Shown one piece after another: positions 10,915 to 21,715 of a stretch of 64,000 nucleotides of DNA (positions are counted from its first letter, which is position 1; every line of letters starts with the position of its first letter). The stretch comes from Tetmemena sp. SeJ-2015. Taxonomy: Eukaryota; Ciliophora; Spirotrichea; Sporadotrichida; Oxytrichidae. Position numbers and translations under genes: made by a program. Below the pieces are notes generated by a model that made no database searches, was not told the DNA's origin, and saw only the letters and a program-made list of their open reading frames with translations. The DNA is taken from NCBI GenBank assembly GCA_027382625.1, contig JAJKFJ010020864.1:62001-126000 (forward strand), read 5' to 3'.

Positions 10915-11526
10915 ATGATGGAGGAAACTAAAGACCCTTCTAACTCCGCTTCACCAAACCAGTAACTGAAATACTAAGAACAAATGGAGAGGATCAATAT
11001 GGAATTCCATGAATTAAGTTTGCCAAAGCTTGCTCCTCTGGTCTGTTGTGGCCTCAGGAAAGAACTCTCCACCTCAAATGAGAATATAAGTCCGCTCTAC
11101 TGCTTGAATCATGATAAATCCTGTAAGACGTGCAAGAGTCCGGGTGTTCTTATAATGATGTCATATTTTAAGATTTTTATTTTCCGAGCTAACGCCTCAA
11201 GTCTTAGAATCTGGCAAACAGCATTTAAAAAGTCTCTATAATGTTTTGCTAGGATTTAAATTGAGAATTGTGGATTGTTCCTGCTTTGGAGGTGTCTTAA
11301 AATTCTTAAATTGACTCAATAAGCAACGAAGATAAGCAGTCAGCAACACCAGATAACCGCAAAATATTTGCTTATTTTTGTATGTAATCTCAAGCACTTA
11401 AAGCTTCACAGGTTCATCTATGATCAACAAAATTAGGGAACAATAGCAAACTTCTATGAATTCATTAAAATCCATATTTAATAAATGAGAAGAGAAATAG
11501 GATAACTTATTTTAGCCCTTAAATGA
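10915..11526 (+). CDS. Unrecognised small protein, possibly Cys-rich, frame uncertain
   Basis: ATG ATG at 10915 opens a frame that runs to TGA 11524-11526. The first ~90 residues look protein-like and include Cys-Cys, Tyr-Cys-x3-His and Cys-x2-Cys, loosely like a B-box or other zinc-binding unit. From about 11310 a different frame looks better (Asn-Glu-Asp-Lys-Gln-Ser..., then Met-Gln-Ser-Gln-Ala). An unresolved IES between 11150 and 11310 is therefore likely. I could not fix its pointer, and no function is proposed. Confidence 0.4.
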
Positions 11527-11583
11527 AATAGACATCAATTATTATGGATATTAAGTTATGTAACACATTTATTTTAATTAGGT

Positions 11584-14500
11584 ATGAATTCTCCGAATAA
11601 ACCATTATCGAAAAGGGACTTGTTCAAGCAGCGACTTTAGTCAAGTTAATGTGAGAAATATTTCTCATTAATATTCTATAGAACATTTGGTGGCAAACGT
11701 AGTGAACAATTCAGCTTCTAAGAGCAGCAGAAATTCCTTCTCTAGCTTGTCCATAAGCAGCAGCCAGGTCAACTCGCCCTGCCTCCCGCAGTCCCACAGA
11801 ATATTTACCACTGATCATTTGCTCTCCCAAGACCTCGAATATCTTAATGCTTAAATTGTTTATTCACTGATTTGCTTTGAATAAGCTACCGGAATGGGTT
11901 TACCCACTTTTGAGGAGAAGTACGAAAAGATGGACCAAATTCTGGGAGAGGTAAGTTTTCAAGTTGAATAATTTCATTTAGGGTTGTTCCTCGGTAGTCA
12001 AGCTGTGCCAACTTAAAGCTAATTAGGTCTAAGCTTTCTTCCACTCTTTTCCACCCCAGCAGCTTCATTCAAATAGTAGTGAATAGAAGACTGCAAACAC
12101 TAATAATTTAAGGAAAAATAGCGCCGGCGATTATAATAAAGTTTCAATATAAATTCAGCACTCAAATGATTATAAAACACATGATTCACCTTCCCATTAA
12201 AAAAGACAACACATCTTAAAGAATTATTATTTAACCTATTAGTGAGTAACTAGAGCAAGGTGGTTAATTGTGATGAAATTAAAAAATAGGAATTCAAAAT
12301 ATAGAGGGAAAATAAGCTAAACTTAACAGTAATTGTAGATAAGTATTTGGGAAAATAATTTAAAGTTAGCTTCTTTCCCTTTGAAGTTTTATCTTCGTTC
12401 TCAAAAGTACTCTTGCGGATAGTCTCAAGATGACAAATATATACTTCTCACTTTAAGAATGAGACCGTAAATTTAAATTGATGCTGTGAGCTTGTACTCT
12501 CAGACATTCTTATAATGTTTGAGTAATGCTTCCGCGATAAATAGGGAAGTGAGTCAAAAGTGGCAATCCTAGTCACCTAATTAGCCTGCATTCTCTCATG
12601 AATTGGCTTAAAAGATTATTCTTGCGAAAAGTAATTACAATTATATATAAAATATTTAACTAGAGCAACTGGAATAAGATAGATTTTAATGGGTAAGCGA
12701 CGAAAAAGATGAAGCAAAGTAGCCAACTAATGAGTCGATTAGACGTGATTCCTACTTTAAGTCTTCTACTGCCATCTAAGGGCATTTTTCTGGCGCAAAA
12801 CTCTTGCTTCCCGGATAGAGAAGAACTCTCCTCTAGAAGCATATGACCAACGTGCAGTCTCATTATTTACGCTTTAATTTGCAGCTTGAAGAGAAAGATG
12901 ATTTTTCGCCTTTAGAAGAAGATAATTAGACCTTCTAAGAGCTATCAACTATCCAGATTTAACTTAAAAACATTTCTCATCACATTTTTCTTTGTATTAT
13001 TGTATTAACTGGAAATCCCAAGATAAAATTCAAACTTAAAACGCCCCTCAACTTTCTCGCAATCAGTGAAGTCCTCCTTCGCTCTCTAAAAGTAGAGATA
13101 GGAGGCTAACGATAACTAGAAAATTGTATAATAGCAGACCAGCTAATAAATTTAAGACACCACCCCCTAAACCACGCCACCCAAATATCTTATATTAATT
13201 TGCAGTCAAAATAATTCGAAACAAAGATGAAGAATATCAGCAAATAGCCATGAAAGAGTACCACATGCTCCAGTAAATTAATCATCCAAATATTGTTCAA
13301 AGATAAAAAGCTCCCTATCTAATCTTATTAGAGTGTAAATTTCTCAATATTGTCAAAATGCACGAAGCCTATTACAATAAGCTTGAGTAAGGTTGTAATT
13401 ATTCATTTTTATTGAGAGAGACTCTATACTTCGTGATGGACTATATAGAAGGCTTGACTCTTAAAAATTACATTAAGTTGTATAAGTTGAAACACAAGGA
13501 CCTCCGCAGTTAGACTACAGGTGGACTCTCCAGCGGAGTCTAACCAAAAAAACTATTCGCCAAGCTGCTAAATATACTGGATTATCTACATCAGGATGGG
13601 AGTTAGCATTTGCCACAGAGATCTCAACCCTGGAAATCTGATAATCAACCATCCTGACTTCTAAGGAGAGCCCTCACTCCACCTCATAGACTTCAACGTT
13701 GCCAAAAAGTTTAAGGATAGAATCACCCACACGCCACTATTAATGATGACAAACACTGGCGCTGCAGCTTTTTCAGCCCCTGAAATTTAAAAGGGCTCCT
13801 CTTATAAGTAAGAACTCAATCCTCAATTAATTCTTGAATAGTGAGAACATCGATGTTTGGGGTGCGGGCTGTGTGCTCTACATGATGATTTTTGGCGCCT
13901 AGCCTTTCCCTCAGAAAGAGTAAGTTATTATACCAAATTTGGAAGAAAAAAATGAGCCCAATTATTATATATTGGCCATTCAAATATAAACAGCTCACTA
14001 TATATAGTTACATTTAAATGAAAATCTGAGTTAAGTTTAAATAATAAATGAAGAGTTGTAAAATGCTGCAGTTAAATTGATAGCTACATAGTTCAATATC
14101 TCGATAGCTTATTAAAAAATAATATGAGATTGTTCTGCTACTATTATGATAGGAGTCACCTACGAAGAAATTTTAATGTCACAAGCTCCGAACCAAGAAA
14201 TTAGCCAATTTCTCAGACTTTTGACCGAGGTAACTCTTTATTCGAACCTCCTACGAAGAAGTTGCAAGGAATAAGTTAGAATATAATACTAAATCGAATG
14301 ATAATAATTTCGGCTCAATATCTCACACTTCAACTGACACGTATTATAAATTATACAAAGTAATTCTTAATTAATTCTCTTATTTATTAAATTCTCAGCT
14401 ATAATATGAAACATACGTTCAAAGCTGAATTTATCACTTAATTAATGCTGAGAATTGCATATCATCTTCAGTGAAGTTTCTCGAGATAGTGCTGAGATGA

Positions 14501-15340
14501 TATTGATATCAGTTTGTTATCAGCTGTTTTTCCTAAGGATAATGGAATTTTTAAAAATGAAATCTATAGTTAAGATCAGCTCGCAGAAGCCATCATTGAA
14601 GGTAGATATACCAAAAACGAGAAAAGATGGAGCCTGGTGTCACCTGACTGCTTAGACTTGCTCTAGAAAATGCTCAAAGTCGACTTCATTTTTTCTTCTA
14701 TCTTTACTAAGACTCTGACAGAAGACTCACTATCAAGGAAATAATTGAGCATCCTTGGATGGCAGATTATTATAAAACTACTTTTCCCGATGGAAAGAAT
14801 TTGAATGTAGCGACAAGCCAAGTTTCAACTCAAATTTAACCACAACCACTAGAGGTTAAGAAAATTAAGGAAACTCGTACGCCTCTTAACCTCAAACTCA
14901 TATCAAATCAGAGAATCGTTGCAAGCTCTTCTTCACCAGAGTTTTCTACCTCAGCATCGCCTTCCTTCCATATTTTCCTAATTGCTTGTTTAACTATATT
15001 CGTGGCAGTTAGGAGAGAGATGAATTTGGAATAGAGGAGGAAGCAGCAGAAGATTTAAGCCAAAGAGACAGCAAAAGCAACCAAAACGATCATAACTCGA
15101 GTACCTCTTTTCTTTATTTATAGTTTGAGTCACAGTTCATCATCTATTTCCTAATCAGACAGATAACAGTAAAGTTAATAATAATTAAATATGCCGGAGG
15201 AGCTTTCACTCCCCGCAGACCTCAGAGACCACTCTCCTCCTTCTTCTTCATTTTCTAGCGAAGAGTTGAAAAGTATGACATTGCTACCTGAACCAAACCC
15301 TTACTCAAATATTTTATGCTAACTTTTTACAAGATAGTGA
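11584..15340 (+). CDS. Ser/Thr protein kinase with DFN in place of DFG, germline copy with many IESs
   Basis: Kinase landmarks appear in order. Near 11940 there is Ile-Leu-Gly-Glu-Gly (start of the Gly loop), near 13203 Phe-Ala-Val-Lys (ATP-binding Lys), and near 13285 Asn-His-Pro-Asn-Ile-Val-Lys-Met. The catalytic loop His-Arg-Asp-Leu-Asn-Pro-Gly-Asn is near 13615 and Asp-Phe-Asn-Val-Ala (the DFG position) near 13690. Ala-Pro-Glu is near 13780, Asp-Val-Trp-Gly-Ala-Gly near 13855, and the helix with Arg-Arg-Leu-Thr-Ile-Lys-Glu and His-Pro-Trp near 14720-14760. A Ser/Gln-rich tail follows to TGA 15338. The substituted HRDLN and DFN motifs are unusual. I resolved five IESs, a 4-base frameshift near 13603 is unexplained, and 11952-13190 between Gly loop and Lys is not resolved. 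The start codon is tentative because two frames overlap at 11584-11700. The C-terminal tail changes frame at least once more near 15000. Confidence 0.85.
13289..13353 (+). other. IES in kinase, 57 bp, 8-base pointer AATATTGT
   Basis: AATATTGT at 13289-13296 and 13346-13353. The insert is a multiple of three and contains no TGA, so it reads through as extra residues. Removal turns a duplicated Asn-Ile-Val into the canonical Asn-His-Pro-Asn-Ile-Val-Lys-Met-His. Confidence 0.93.
13385..13420 (+). other. IES in kinase, 33 bp, pointer GAG
   Basis: GAG at 13385-13387 and 13418-13420. In-frame removal gives Asn-Lys-Leu-Glu-Thr-Leu-Tyr-Phe-Val-Met-Asp-Tyr, the normal beta-4/beta-5 hinge of a kinase. 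Confidence 0.75.
13804..13840 (+). other. IES in kinase, 34 bp, pointer ATA
   Basis: ATA at 13804-13806 and 13838-13840. Removal skips a TGA and gives Ser-Ser-Tyr-Ser-Glu-Asn-Ile-Asp-Val-Trp-Gly-Ala-Gly, the expected sequence after Ala-Pro-Glu. Confidence 0.88.
13921..14574 (+). other. Large IES in kinase, 650 bp, pointer TAAG
   Basis: TAAG at 13921-13924 and 14571-14574. Joining them links Pro-Phe-Pro-Gln-Lys-Glu to Gln-Asp-Gln-Leu-Ala-Glu-Ala-Ile-Ile-Glu-Gly, a normal kinase C-lobe. The insert is AT rich and holds no gene that I can recognise. Confidence 0.85.
14682..14714 (+). other. IES in kinase, 29 bp, pointer GACT
   Basis: GACT at 14682-14685 and 14711-14714. Removal gives Lys-Val-Asp-Ser-Asp-Arg-Arg-Leu-Thr, the canonical Asp-x-Arg-Arg of subdomain XI. 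Confidence 0.92.
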
Positions 15341-16027
15341 TATTGGGAGATGTGCAGCAAGATCTGAAGGCAGAAGATGAAGAGTGAATCTGAGTGAAGG
15401 GATATGGAAGTTATATGAATTTTAAAAACATAAGCTTAAGATTGACCCTTCCACTCCAAATTCATTAAATCAAACTTCTTATTTTTAACTTTTGAGTGAA
15501 GGCTAAAAGGTTATCATTAGCAAGGGGGCTGCTGAGCCAGTCTAAAATGAGTATAAGACTGGGTAATGGGGTTAGCCCCTTCTCAGTTGAAAATATATTG
15601 CGTAGTAAAGTAAATCTAACATTCATCTCAAACAGTCCCTCTTTAAAGATCTTATTTATCATTACTTAAATTTTCTAACTTTAAGAATGTTTATTACTAA
15701 TACTTAGTTCCACATTCTTTCTGAATTAATGATAATGCTTACTGACTTAATTTAATATAAGTCAAACTAAAAGATTTAGGGTGGATGAGACTAACCATGA
15801 TTTATTAAATGATTCAAGAAATGTCCATGATTATTTTCTAGTGAAAATTAAAACACCTGATAGAGAATTAAGATTTTTTAATAATTTTTAAAGATAAGGA
15901 GGAATATATCTGTAAAGCGTCAAGCAATGACTTAAGAAGAACTTTGGTTGGTCTTTTGACTTATGATTATATCATAGTTTTATATAGATTTAGGAATTTG
16001 AGTGAGATAAATCTCGACTGCTGCTTC
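15341..16027. repeat. Downstream flank of the ACBP array, repeated unit
   Basis: No gene is seen. The block at 15631-15660 (starting AACAGTCCCT, ending CTTATTTATC) recurs in diverged form at 17674-17704 and 18736-18765. The AT-rich sequence between it and ACBP copy A (15780-15930) also matches 17735-17915. These are the 3' flanks of the tandemly duplicated ACBP units. Confidence 0.7.
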
Positions 16028-16315
16028 TCACTTCTTCTACTTGGCGAGTACTGCCTTAAAGGTTTGAATGAACTCTCTCTTGCACTCCTCTTGATCCTGC
16101 CCCTCTCTGTCTTTCCATGCTTGCCACTTTAACTTGGCGATAATATCAAACATGCCAGGCTTTGGTTCTGTGTTGTTTCCGAATTTTCCTTGCATTCCTG
16201 AGGAGTAGATTTAGCGCTTAGTTTTCTTTGACTCTTTGTCAATGGCATCTTTGTGCTGCAATATGTATTCAAAGAGCTCTTCAAACTCATTATTGTCGAC
16301 TGCTTGCTGTTCCAT
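16028..16315 (-). CDS. Acyl-CoA-binding protein, copy A (intact)
   Basis: ATG 16315 to TGA 16028, 95 residues, one frame with TAA/TAG as Gln. It carries the ACBP signature: a helix-1 Glu-Phe-Glu-Glu-Leu, then a Lys/Thr-rich turn. The conserved Tyr-x-x-Gly-x-Gln-Gly-Lys-Phe-Gly loop follows, then Lys-Pro-Gly-Met-Phe-Asp and Lys-Trp-Gln-Ala-Trp. Length is typical of soluble ACBPs (86-100 residues), which hold long-chain acyl-CoA in the cytosol and supply it to beta-oxidation and lipid synthesis. It is the only fully open copy of the four in this array. An acyl-CoA oxidase is also present in the window but there is no reason to think the two are co-regulated. Confidence 0.95.
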
Positions 16316-16672
16316 TCTTTAGCTTAAGGAATATACGTGTATCAAAAGAGTTAGAGAGTTATTAATTATAATGTTTTGTTGCGAATTATAAAAATTCTAT
16401 AGATGCTTTGAATTAAAAACCCCTTTATATCCTTTTCATCTAAAATTAATTACGTGTATATTTTAGCATCTTCATACGCATCTATTAACATCTTCATACG
16501 TACGCGCAACCCATCTAAAGCTAAAGCCAAATTTTGTAAAAAGATCAGAACAGATTTGATACACTCAGTTAACTAAGTTTAAATTTTAAATTGCCAAGAA
16601 ACTGCGAATGATAACTTCGAGGATTAGCAGATTATACCTAATAACATAAAGAATGATATTAAAAACGAATCA

Positions 16673-17458
16673 GGGGGACGGAAATGCACCCCCCCCAAAT
16701 ATAAAAAATGCCAATTAAAATGCCGATATAGTGTCAAAATTAGCTAGAAAATGCCAAAAAATTAAGTGACTCTGGCTTTTAAATTTTCCAAGAGGGTCAT
16801 TTTTACGAATTTCAGTTTTTATGGTATGATCTATTAATATTATTTATTGAATTTAATATTCATGACTGATTGCGGTTATGATTATATTTTATTCGCCGAA
16901 AATGACTCAGTATCATTTAGACGCTCTGCAATAAGCTATTTTAAAAGAGGCTATCTGCTCTATATTAAGTCCCCAGAAAGATGGATAAATTGAGAACTCA
17001 TTTAAGCTATTAGTTGCTATTTTTATTCTTTAAAATTGTACTTATATTGTAAGATCCTGTAAAGTATATTACAGAGCTTATCAATGAATATGTAACAGTG
17101 ATTTTATGTAACTGCAGATAAGTAATTTTGGCTGTTATATTTAAAATTGTCAGCTGCATCTTTAAATAATATTCAAGTTAAGCAAAATGATTGATGAAAC
17201 AACCAAATATATTTGAAAAATCTAAAGTACGAATCATAATTAATATACATATTAGCTCTAGTATCGTCATAAGACTTTTCTTCATTGTAATAGCTGTTAA
17301 GTTTTAAGTTTTTGTAAATTTGAAATCATAAATTTTGCCAATTCAAATTTTGAAAGCTAAATTTGTATTTTTTGCTTTAGACGAATTTTGGCCTATATGG
17401 ACGTTTTTTAATAAATTTTTATCTTAAAATGGGAGCTGCATTCCGTCCCCCCCCCCCC
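16673..17458. mobile_element. Non-coding element with G-run/C-run terminal inverted repeats
   Basis: The left end GGGGGACGGAAATGCAC at 16673 is matched in inverted orientation by the right end, whose complement reads GGGGGACGGAATGCAG, just before the C-run at 17447-17458. Internal end regions are also loosely inverted (ATATAG near 16727 and near 17390). The ~786 bp between is very AT rich with no gene. It sits between ACBP copies A and B. This looks like a small non-autonomous (MITE-like) or germline-limited element. The pairing is imperfect, and no target-site duplication was identified. Confidence 0.5.
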
Positions 17459-17963
17459 AAGAATCATCTTACTTTTTCAAGATACTGATAAAAAAAGAAG
17501 TTATCCAAAATGAAACTTAGATTTTCAATAGACTCTTATAATAAGAATGATCATGACTTTGAGAATTTCAGAGAATGGAAATAAAATTTTGATAAGAAAA
17601 GAATCTTATAATTTGAATTGTAGGTTATAATGAATCCTCAATTGGATAGTAAATTCATCAATCAATAATCGCAAACAGTCCCTGATTAAAGATCTTATTT
17701 ATCTTAACTTAAATCTACTTAAAATTAAAATATTGGGGAGTGATTTAATTCTAGTTTCGAGTGATCATGATTATTTTCACATACGAAAGTTAAAACACCA
17801 TTTGAGGATTTGAGAATTTCTGAAATTGAGAGAATTTATGTTGCAAGAATAAATTTTAACGAAAGGAGTTTATCTGTAAAATCTTTGAGTAAAATTCTTA
17901 ACTTAAGAGTATTGAAGCTAGATTTAGTTAACTCAATGCGCTCTAAACTTAGGCTGCTGCTTC

Positions 17964-18235
17964 TCACTTCTTCTATTTGGCGAGTACTGCCTTAAAGGTT
18001 TGAATGAACTCTCTCTTGCACTCTTCTTGATCCTGGCCTTCTCTGTCTTTCCATGCTTGCCACTTTAACTTGGCGATAATATCAAACATACCAGGCTTGG
18101 GCTCTTTCCTTGCTTTCCCGAGGAAAAGATTTTTATCTTAGTCTCTTTTGACTCATTTGCAAGGACTTCCTTGTGCTGCAATAGGTATTCTAAGAGCTCC
18201 TCAAATTCATTGGTGTCGACGGCTGGCTGTTCCAT
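17964..18235 (-). pseudogene. Acyl-CoA-binding protein, copy B, 16-base deletion
   Basis: Start at 18235, aligned with copy A to the stop at 17964, so the two are clear duplicates. Relative to A, 16 bases are missing just after Gly-Lys-Gln-Gly-Lys, so the Phe-Gly-Asn-Asn loop is lost and the frame shifts. The rest, including the Lys-Trp-Gln-Ala-Trp region, is nearly identical to A in DNA but out of frame. No insert that would restore the frame is present, so this is best called a broken copy. Confidence 0.8.
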
Positions 18236-18239
18236 ACTG

Positions 18240-20450
18240 TGTGAGACTGAATAAACGTGTACTATTTCGCAAATTTTGAGAGATATTAATTATAAATGCT
18301 CCTCTATTACACAAATTTATATATTAACTTTGCCCTTAAATAACTTTGACATAAGAATTAAAGCGGATGGATCTGTTAACTTCTTTAAATAGATCAGAAC
18401 AGTTTCACGGTAGTGATATCATTATTCAGATTGTTTTATTTTACTTGTCAAGAAACTGAGAACCATAAATTAGAGGGTACTCAAGTAGTCCAAGTTCACT
18501 CATATGATGGGAAGGGATTTGGATTGGAGACACTTTTGCAAGTTTCTTATTGTGAATTCTCTCTTGTAAAGTTATGAATATAAACTCTATACTTGCGTGA
18601 GGATTCAATGTTTATCACAACAAAAAAGGATTCAAGAGACTCAGCCAGCCTTTTAAATTTTTAAATTAGGACATGGATTTTTCTACTTATCAGGAAAATA
18701 ATAGATTTTTTTAGTATCTATAAATCATTCACTTCAAAAGTCTCACTTCAAAGATCTTATTTATCTTTTCTCAAATAATTAATTTTGTCTATTCTTAGTG
18801 CCTATTATAATTACTAAATTAAAACTTATATTTATAGATTAATTACTAATGGAAAGCACTAGTGACAAAAAGGTGGAGGAGCTAAATATTATGAAAAAGA
18901 ACGACGACGAGGTTTTATTAAAATTATTAATGATTTATGGGATTAAATTTTTTCCTTTTCAAAAAGGCAGAAGGGAAATTTTCTTCGTTTTTTTATTTAA
19001 AATTTTGGTTCTTGAATTCACGAAGGTGCACCTTTATTTTTGAAAAGCGGCCCCAACTTGGAAAAAAGGGGGACTGTACTTGCGCTATGTTCAATTTAAA
19101 TCCTAATTAGGGTTTTTAAAAATTTTTTGCATTGCAACGGGAAATAAATTTTAAAACCCCGGTCTCTTTTTGAATAAGGATGGGTATCTTTTTTTAAGGC
19201 TGTCATAGAGGCACTCATGTTGAGCCCTTTCAAATTTTTAAATTTTTTAGGTACTTTATTAAAAATTTTTAAAAAGAAGAGCTTTTCCCAAAGAAAGTGG
19301 GTGATGCAAATAAATTTCACATTTTTAAACTCTTGTCTAGAACCCCCATGCGGTGAAATCAAGTTGCTATGCTTAAAAAATAATTTTTGAGGTCTGGGTT
19401 ATAAATTAATCGAACTAGAAGTTATATTGGACTGGTGCAAAAACGTATTTGAAAGAGGGTTAAATTGGGGAAAAAGTCGCTTGAAAAGCGGGGGAAAATT
19501 GGGGGGCCTTCCTTTTTGGAGTAGGAAGACTGGGGTATGAGTTGCTTGGGTAAAATTTCTATCCTGGAATTCCCGGGGTCTTAAGGAGCTTTGCTCTCCT
19601 AATTTATAGAAACCCCAATCTATCTCAGTAGCATCACAATATAGAGCTCAGCTTAATAAACATAGGAAAGCTTTTCGTGTTTGAAGAGAGGCCTGCTTTT
19701 AAGGAGTTGAGTTGATTACTCTTCCATTTAGCTTTTGAGTTTAGGTTGTTCTATTTACTTCTTTAATGAACCCTTTGATCATTTTTAGAGCCAAAAATTG
19801 ATTTTATATTATATTTTTAAGGTCATTGAAATAAAGGGGTATAGGTTCTGGCTCGACTAAAATTAAAATTCCCTTTTTGGAAAACGCCACTGCTTGGAAT
19901 ATTTCAGAACCAGACAAAGCAAATGTGATAGTGGCTAAATTCGGAATAAAACAGGGCTGTAATATAAAAAACTAGAAGCATTTGAAGGCTTTTAAAACTG
20001 ATGTTTGTAAATATTCTCTCCTATAACTTTACTACAAAGCTATGTAACAAAGAGGAGATATGTAAGAGACTCACTCTCTTAAAAAAGAAGAGGAATAAAA
20101 TCTCAAATAGAGATACTGTGAATTGAAAATGAAAAATTATGAATATCTGCAAGTCAAATCTTCATTCAAATCATAGATTAAGGGAAAGGAAAAATTAAAT
20201 TTTAAAAAAAGTTTTGAACAATTTGACTGATAAATTATTTAATGGCAATTTAATTAATTGCGTTCCAGGTATTAAATAGCTGGAAATAGCAAAATAAGAT
20301 TCATGAAATGATTTTAAAGAAAAAAATTGTCTGTCGAAACGTTAAGGAAAAATTTTGAGGCAAAAATGAGTGAGCCCTTAAAATTAAGTTTATTTTATTT
20401 TAAATTTATGATAGATTAGAAAAAACTTTTGGGGCCCCAGAGGCCCCTGC
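18240..20450. other. Gene-free, homopolymer-rich interval
   Basis: Apart from the third copy of the ACBP flank (18736-18765) I see no gene. From about 18900 the sequence is dominated by A/T runs and G runs (for example near 19490-19510), with short open frames lacking any family resemblance. It may be germline-limited junk or a stretch of poor consensus. Confidence 0.5.
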
Positions 20451-20454
20451 TTTC

Positions 20455-20842
20455 TACTTCTTCTCCCTTTGCGGGGGAGCCTTAGCTCTTTGGAAAAAAC
20501 TTCTCTTGATTCCCCTTTTTATCCTGACCCTTTTCCCGTTTTTCCCTGCTTTCCCCTTGACCTTTCCCACCGTCAAAAAATGCCTGGTTGGGCCCCATTT
20601 GTGTTGCCGAACTTTCCTTGCTTTCCTGCGGAGTAGAGCTTTAGCTTGTCATCCTTAGACTCTTTGTCTGTGAGGTCTTTGCCCGGTTTTTTGATGTTTT
20701 TTAAAGCTCTTCGAATTTTTTTGGTTGAAATGCTTGCTTTCCATTTTGAGGTTAGAATTAGGGGTTTTTTCTCTGGGTTTTTGAGTAAATCTGATTTTTT
20801 TAATTTTAAATTTCTTGGGATGGTCTCGCTTAAATGGTTCAA
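20455..20842 (-). pseudogene. Acyl-CoA-binding protein, copy C, strongly decayed
   Basis: Residues coded at about 20570-20690 still read Lys-Asp-Leu-Thr-Asp-Lys-Glu-Ser and Leu-Tyr-Ser-Ala-Gly-Lys-Gln-Gly-Lys-Phe-Gly, clearly ACBP. The upstream helix is replaced by unrelated Lys-rich sequence. The downstream Lys-Trp-Gln-Ala-Trp part (20455-20575) is present only as a G/A-rich, out-of-frame ghost. Homopolymer lengthening is conspicuous. Confidence 0.7.
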
Positions 20843-21202
20843 AAAGAATTTTTACGCATATATGAAGATCTATAAAACAGACTCTTAAAATAGAACAGAA
20901 TTATTATAAGGAGCTCAGACTTCACTCACAATTATCAAGAAACCGAGATTATTAAATAGCAAGCTCGTCAGATTCTAAATCTAAGCTACTTCACGCCATC
21001 ATAGAAATTGAACATAGAGAAACACCTGTCAGATTCATTTAAGAGCAAGGCAGAAAGTCTGATGATGAGAGAGATATTAAAGTAGATTATGATTTGCAGA
21101 TATACTTTAAATTTGATATTGAAGATGTTAATGTTGCATTAAGATAAATATGGCGTAATCAAACATTTGTGTGATGAATGGATAACTCAATTGATTATGT
21201 GT

Positions 21203-21486
21203 TCACTTCTTGTCCTTGGCAAGAATAGCTTTGGCTCTCTGTACAAACTCTCTCTTGCACTCTTCTGGTCTGCCCTCTCTGTCTTTCCATGCTGCCACTT
21301 GAGCTTTCCGACGATGTCGAACATGCCTGGCTTGGGATCGTTGTTGTTGCCAAACTTTCCTTGTCTTCCGGCTCCATAGAGCTTTAGTCTCTCTGCCTTG
21401 GGCTCTTTGTCAGTGAGATCTTTTCTCTCTTTCATGATAACGATAAGTTGTTCGAATTCTTCGTTGTCTACTGGCTGGGACTCCAT
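21203..21486 (-). CDS. Acyl-CoA-binding protein, copy D, single-base frameshift
   Basis: ATG 21486; the frame is a good ACBP through Leu-Tyr-Gly-Ala-Gly-Arg-Gln-Gly-Lys-Phe-Gly and Pro-Lys-Pro-Gly-Met-Phe-Asp to Lys-Leu-Lys-Trp-Gln. There TGGCAGCATGG stands where copy A has TGGCAAGCATGG. The one missing base shifts the frame; restoring it would give the normal C-terminus ending at TGA 21203-21205. The copy is therefore either a very recent pseudogene or a correct gene with a sequence error. It is more divergent from A than B is. Confidence 0.75.
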
Positions 21487-21715
21487 GGCTGTGAGTGAAT
21501 AAGTTAAGTTTATGATATTTATTAATGACTACAAAGATATTCACTAGAGAGGCACAGGCCAAATAAATTAGATATTAAATCTCAAGCCCAGTCTAAATCA
21601 AACTCTATACTGAAGTATACTCTGTAAGGCATTTATTTTCCTAATCACTCTCAGTCTAAATACTCCACCTTAATTGAAGAAATAGTACTCTAAGACTATT
21701 AAAATAATTAAAGAA

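Noticed and set aside
16671..16700. Telomere or telomere-addition sequence at the C/G runs
   Set aside because: The runs are single-base runs of G or C, not C4A4 repeats.
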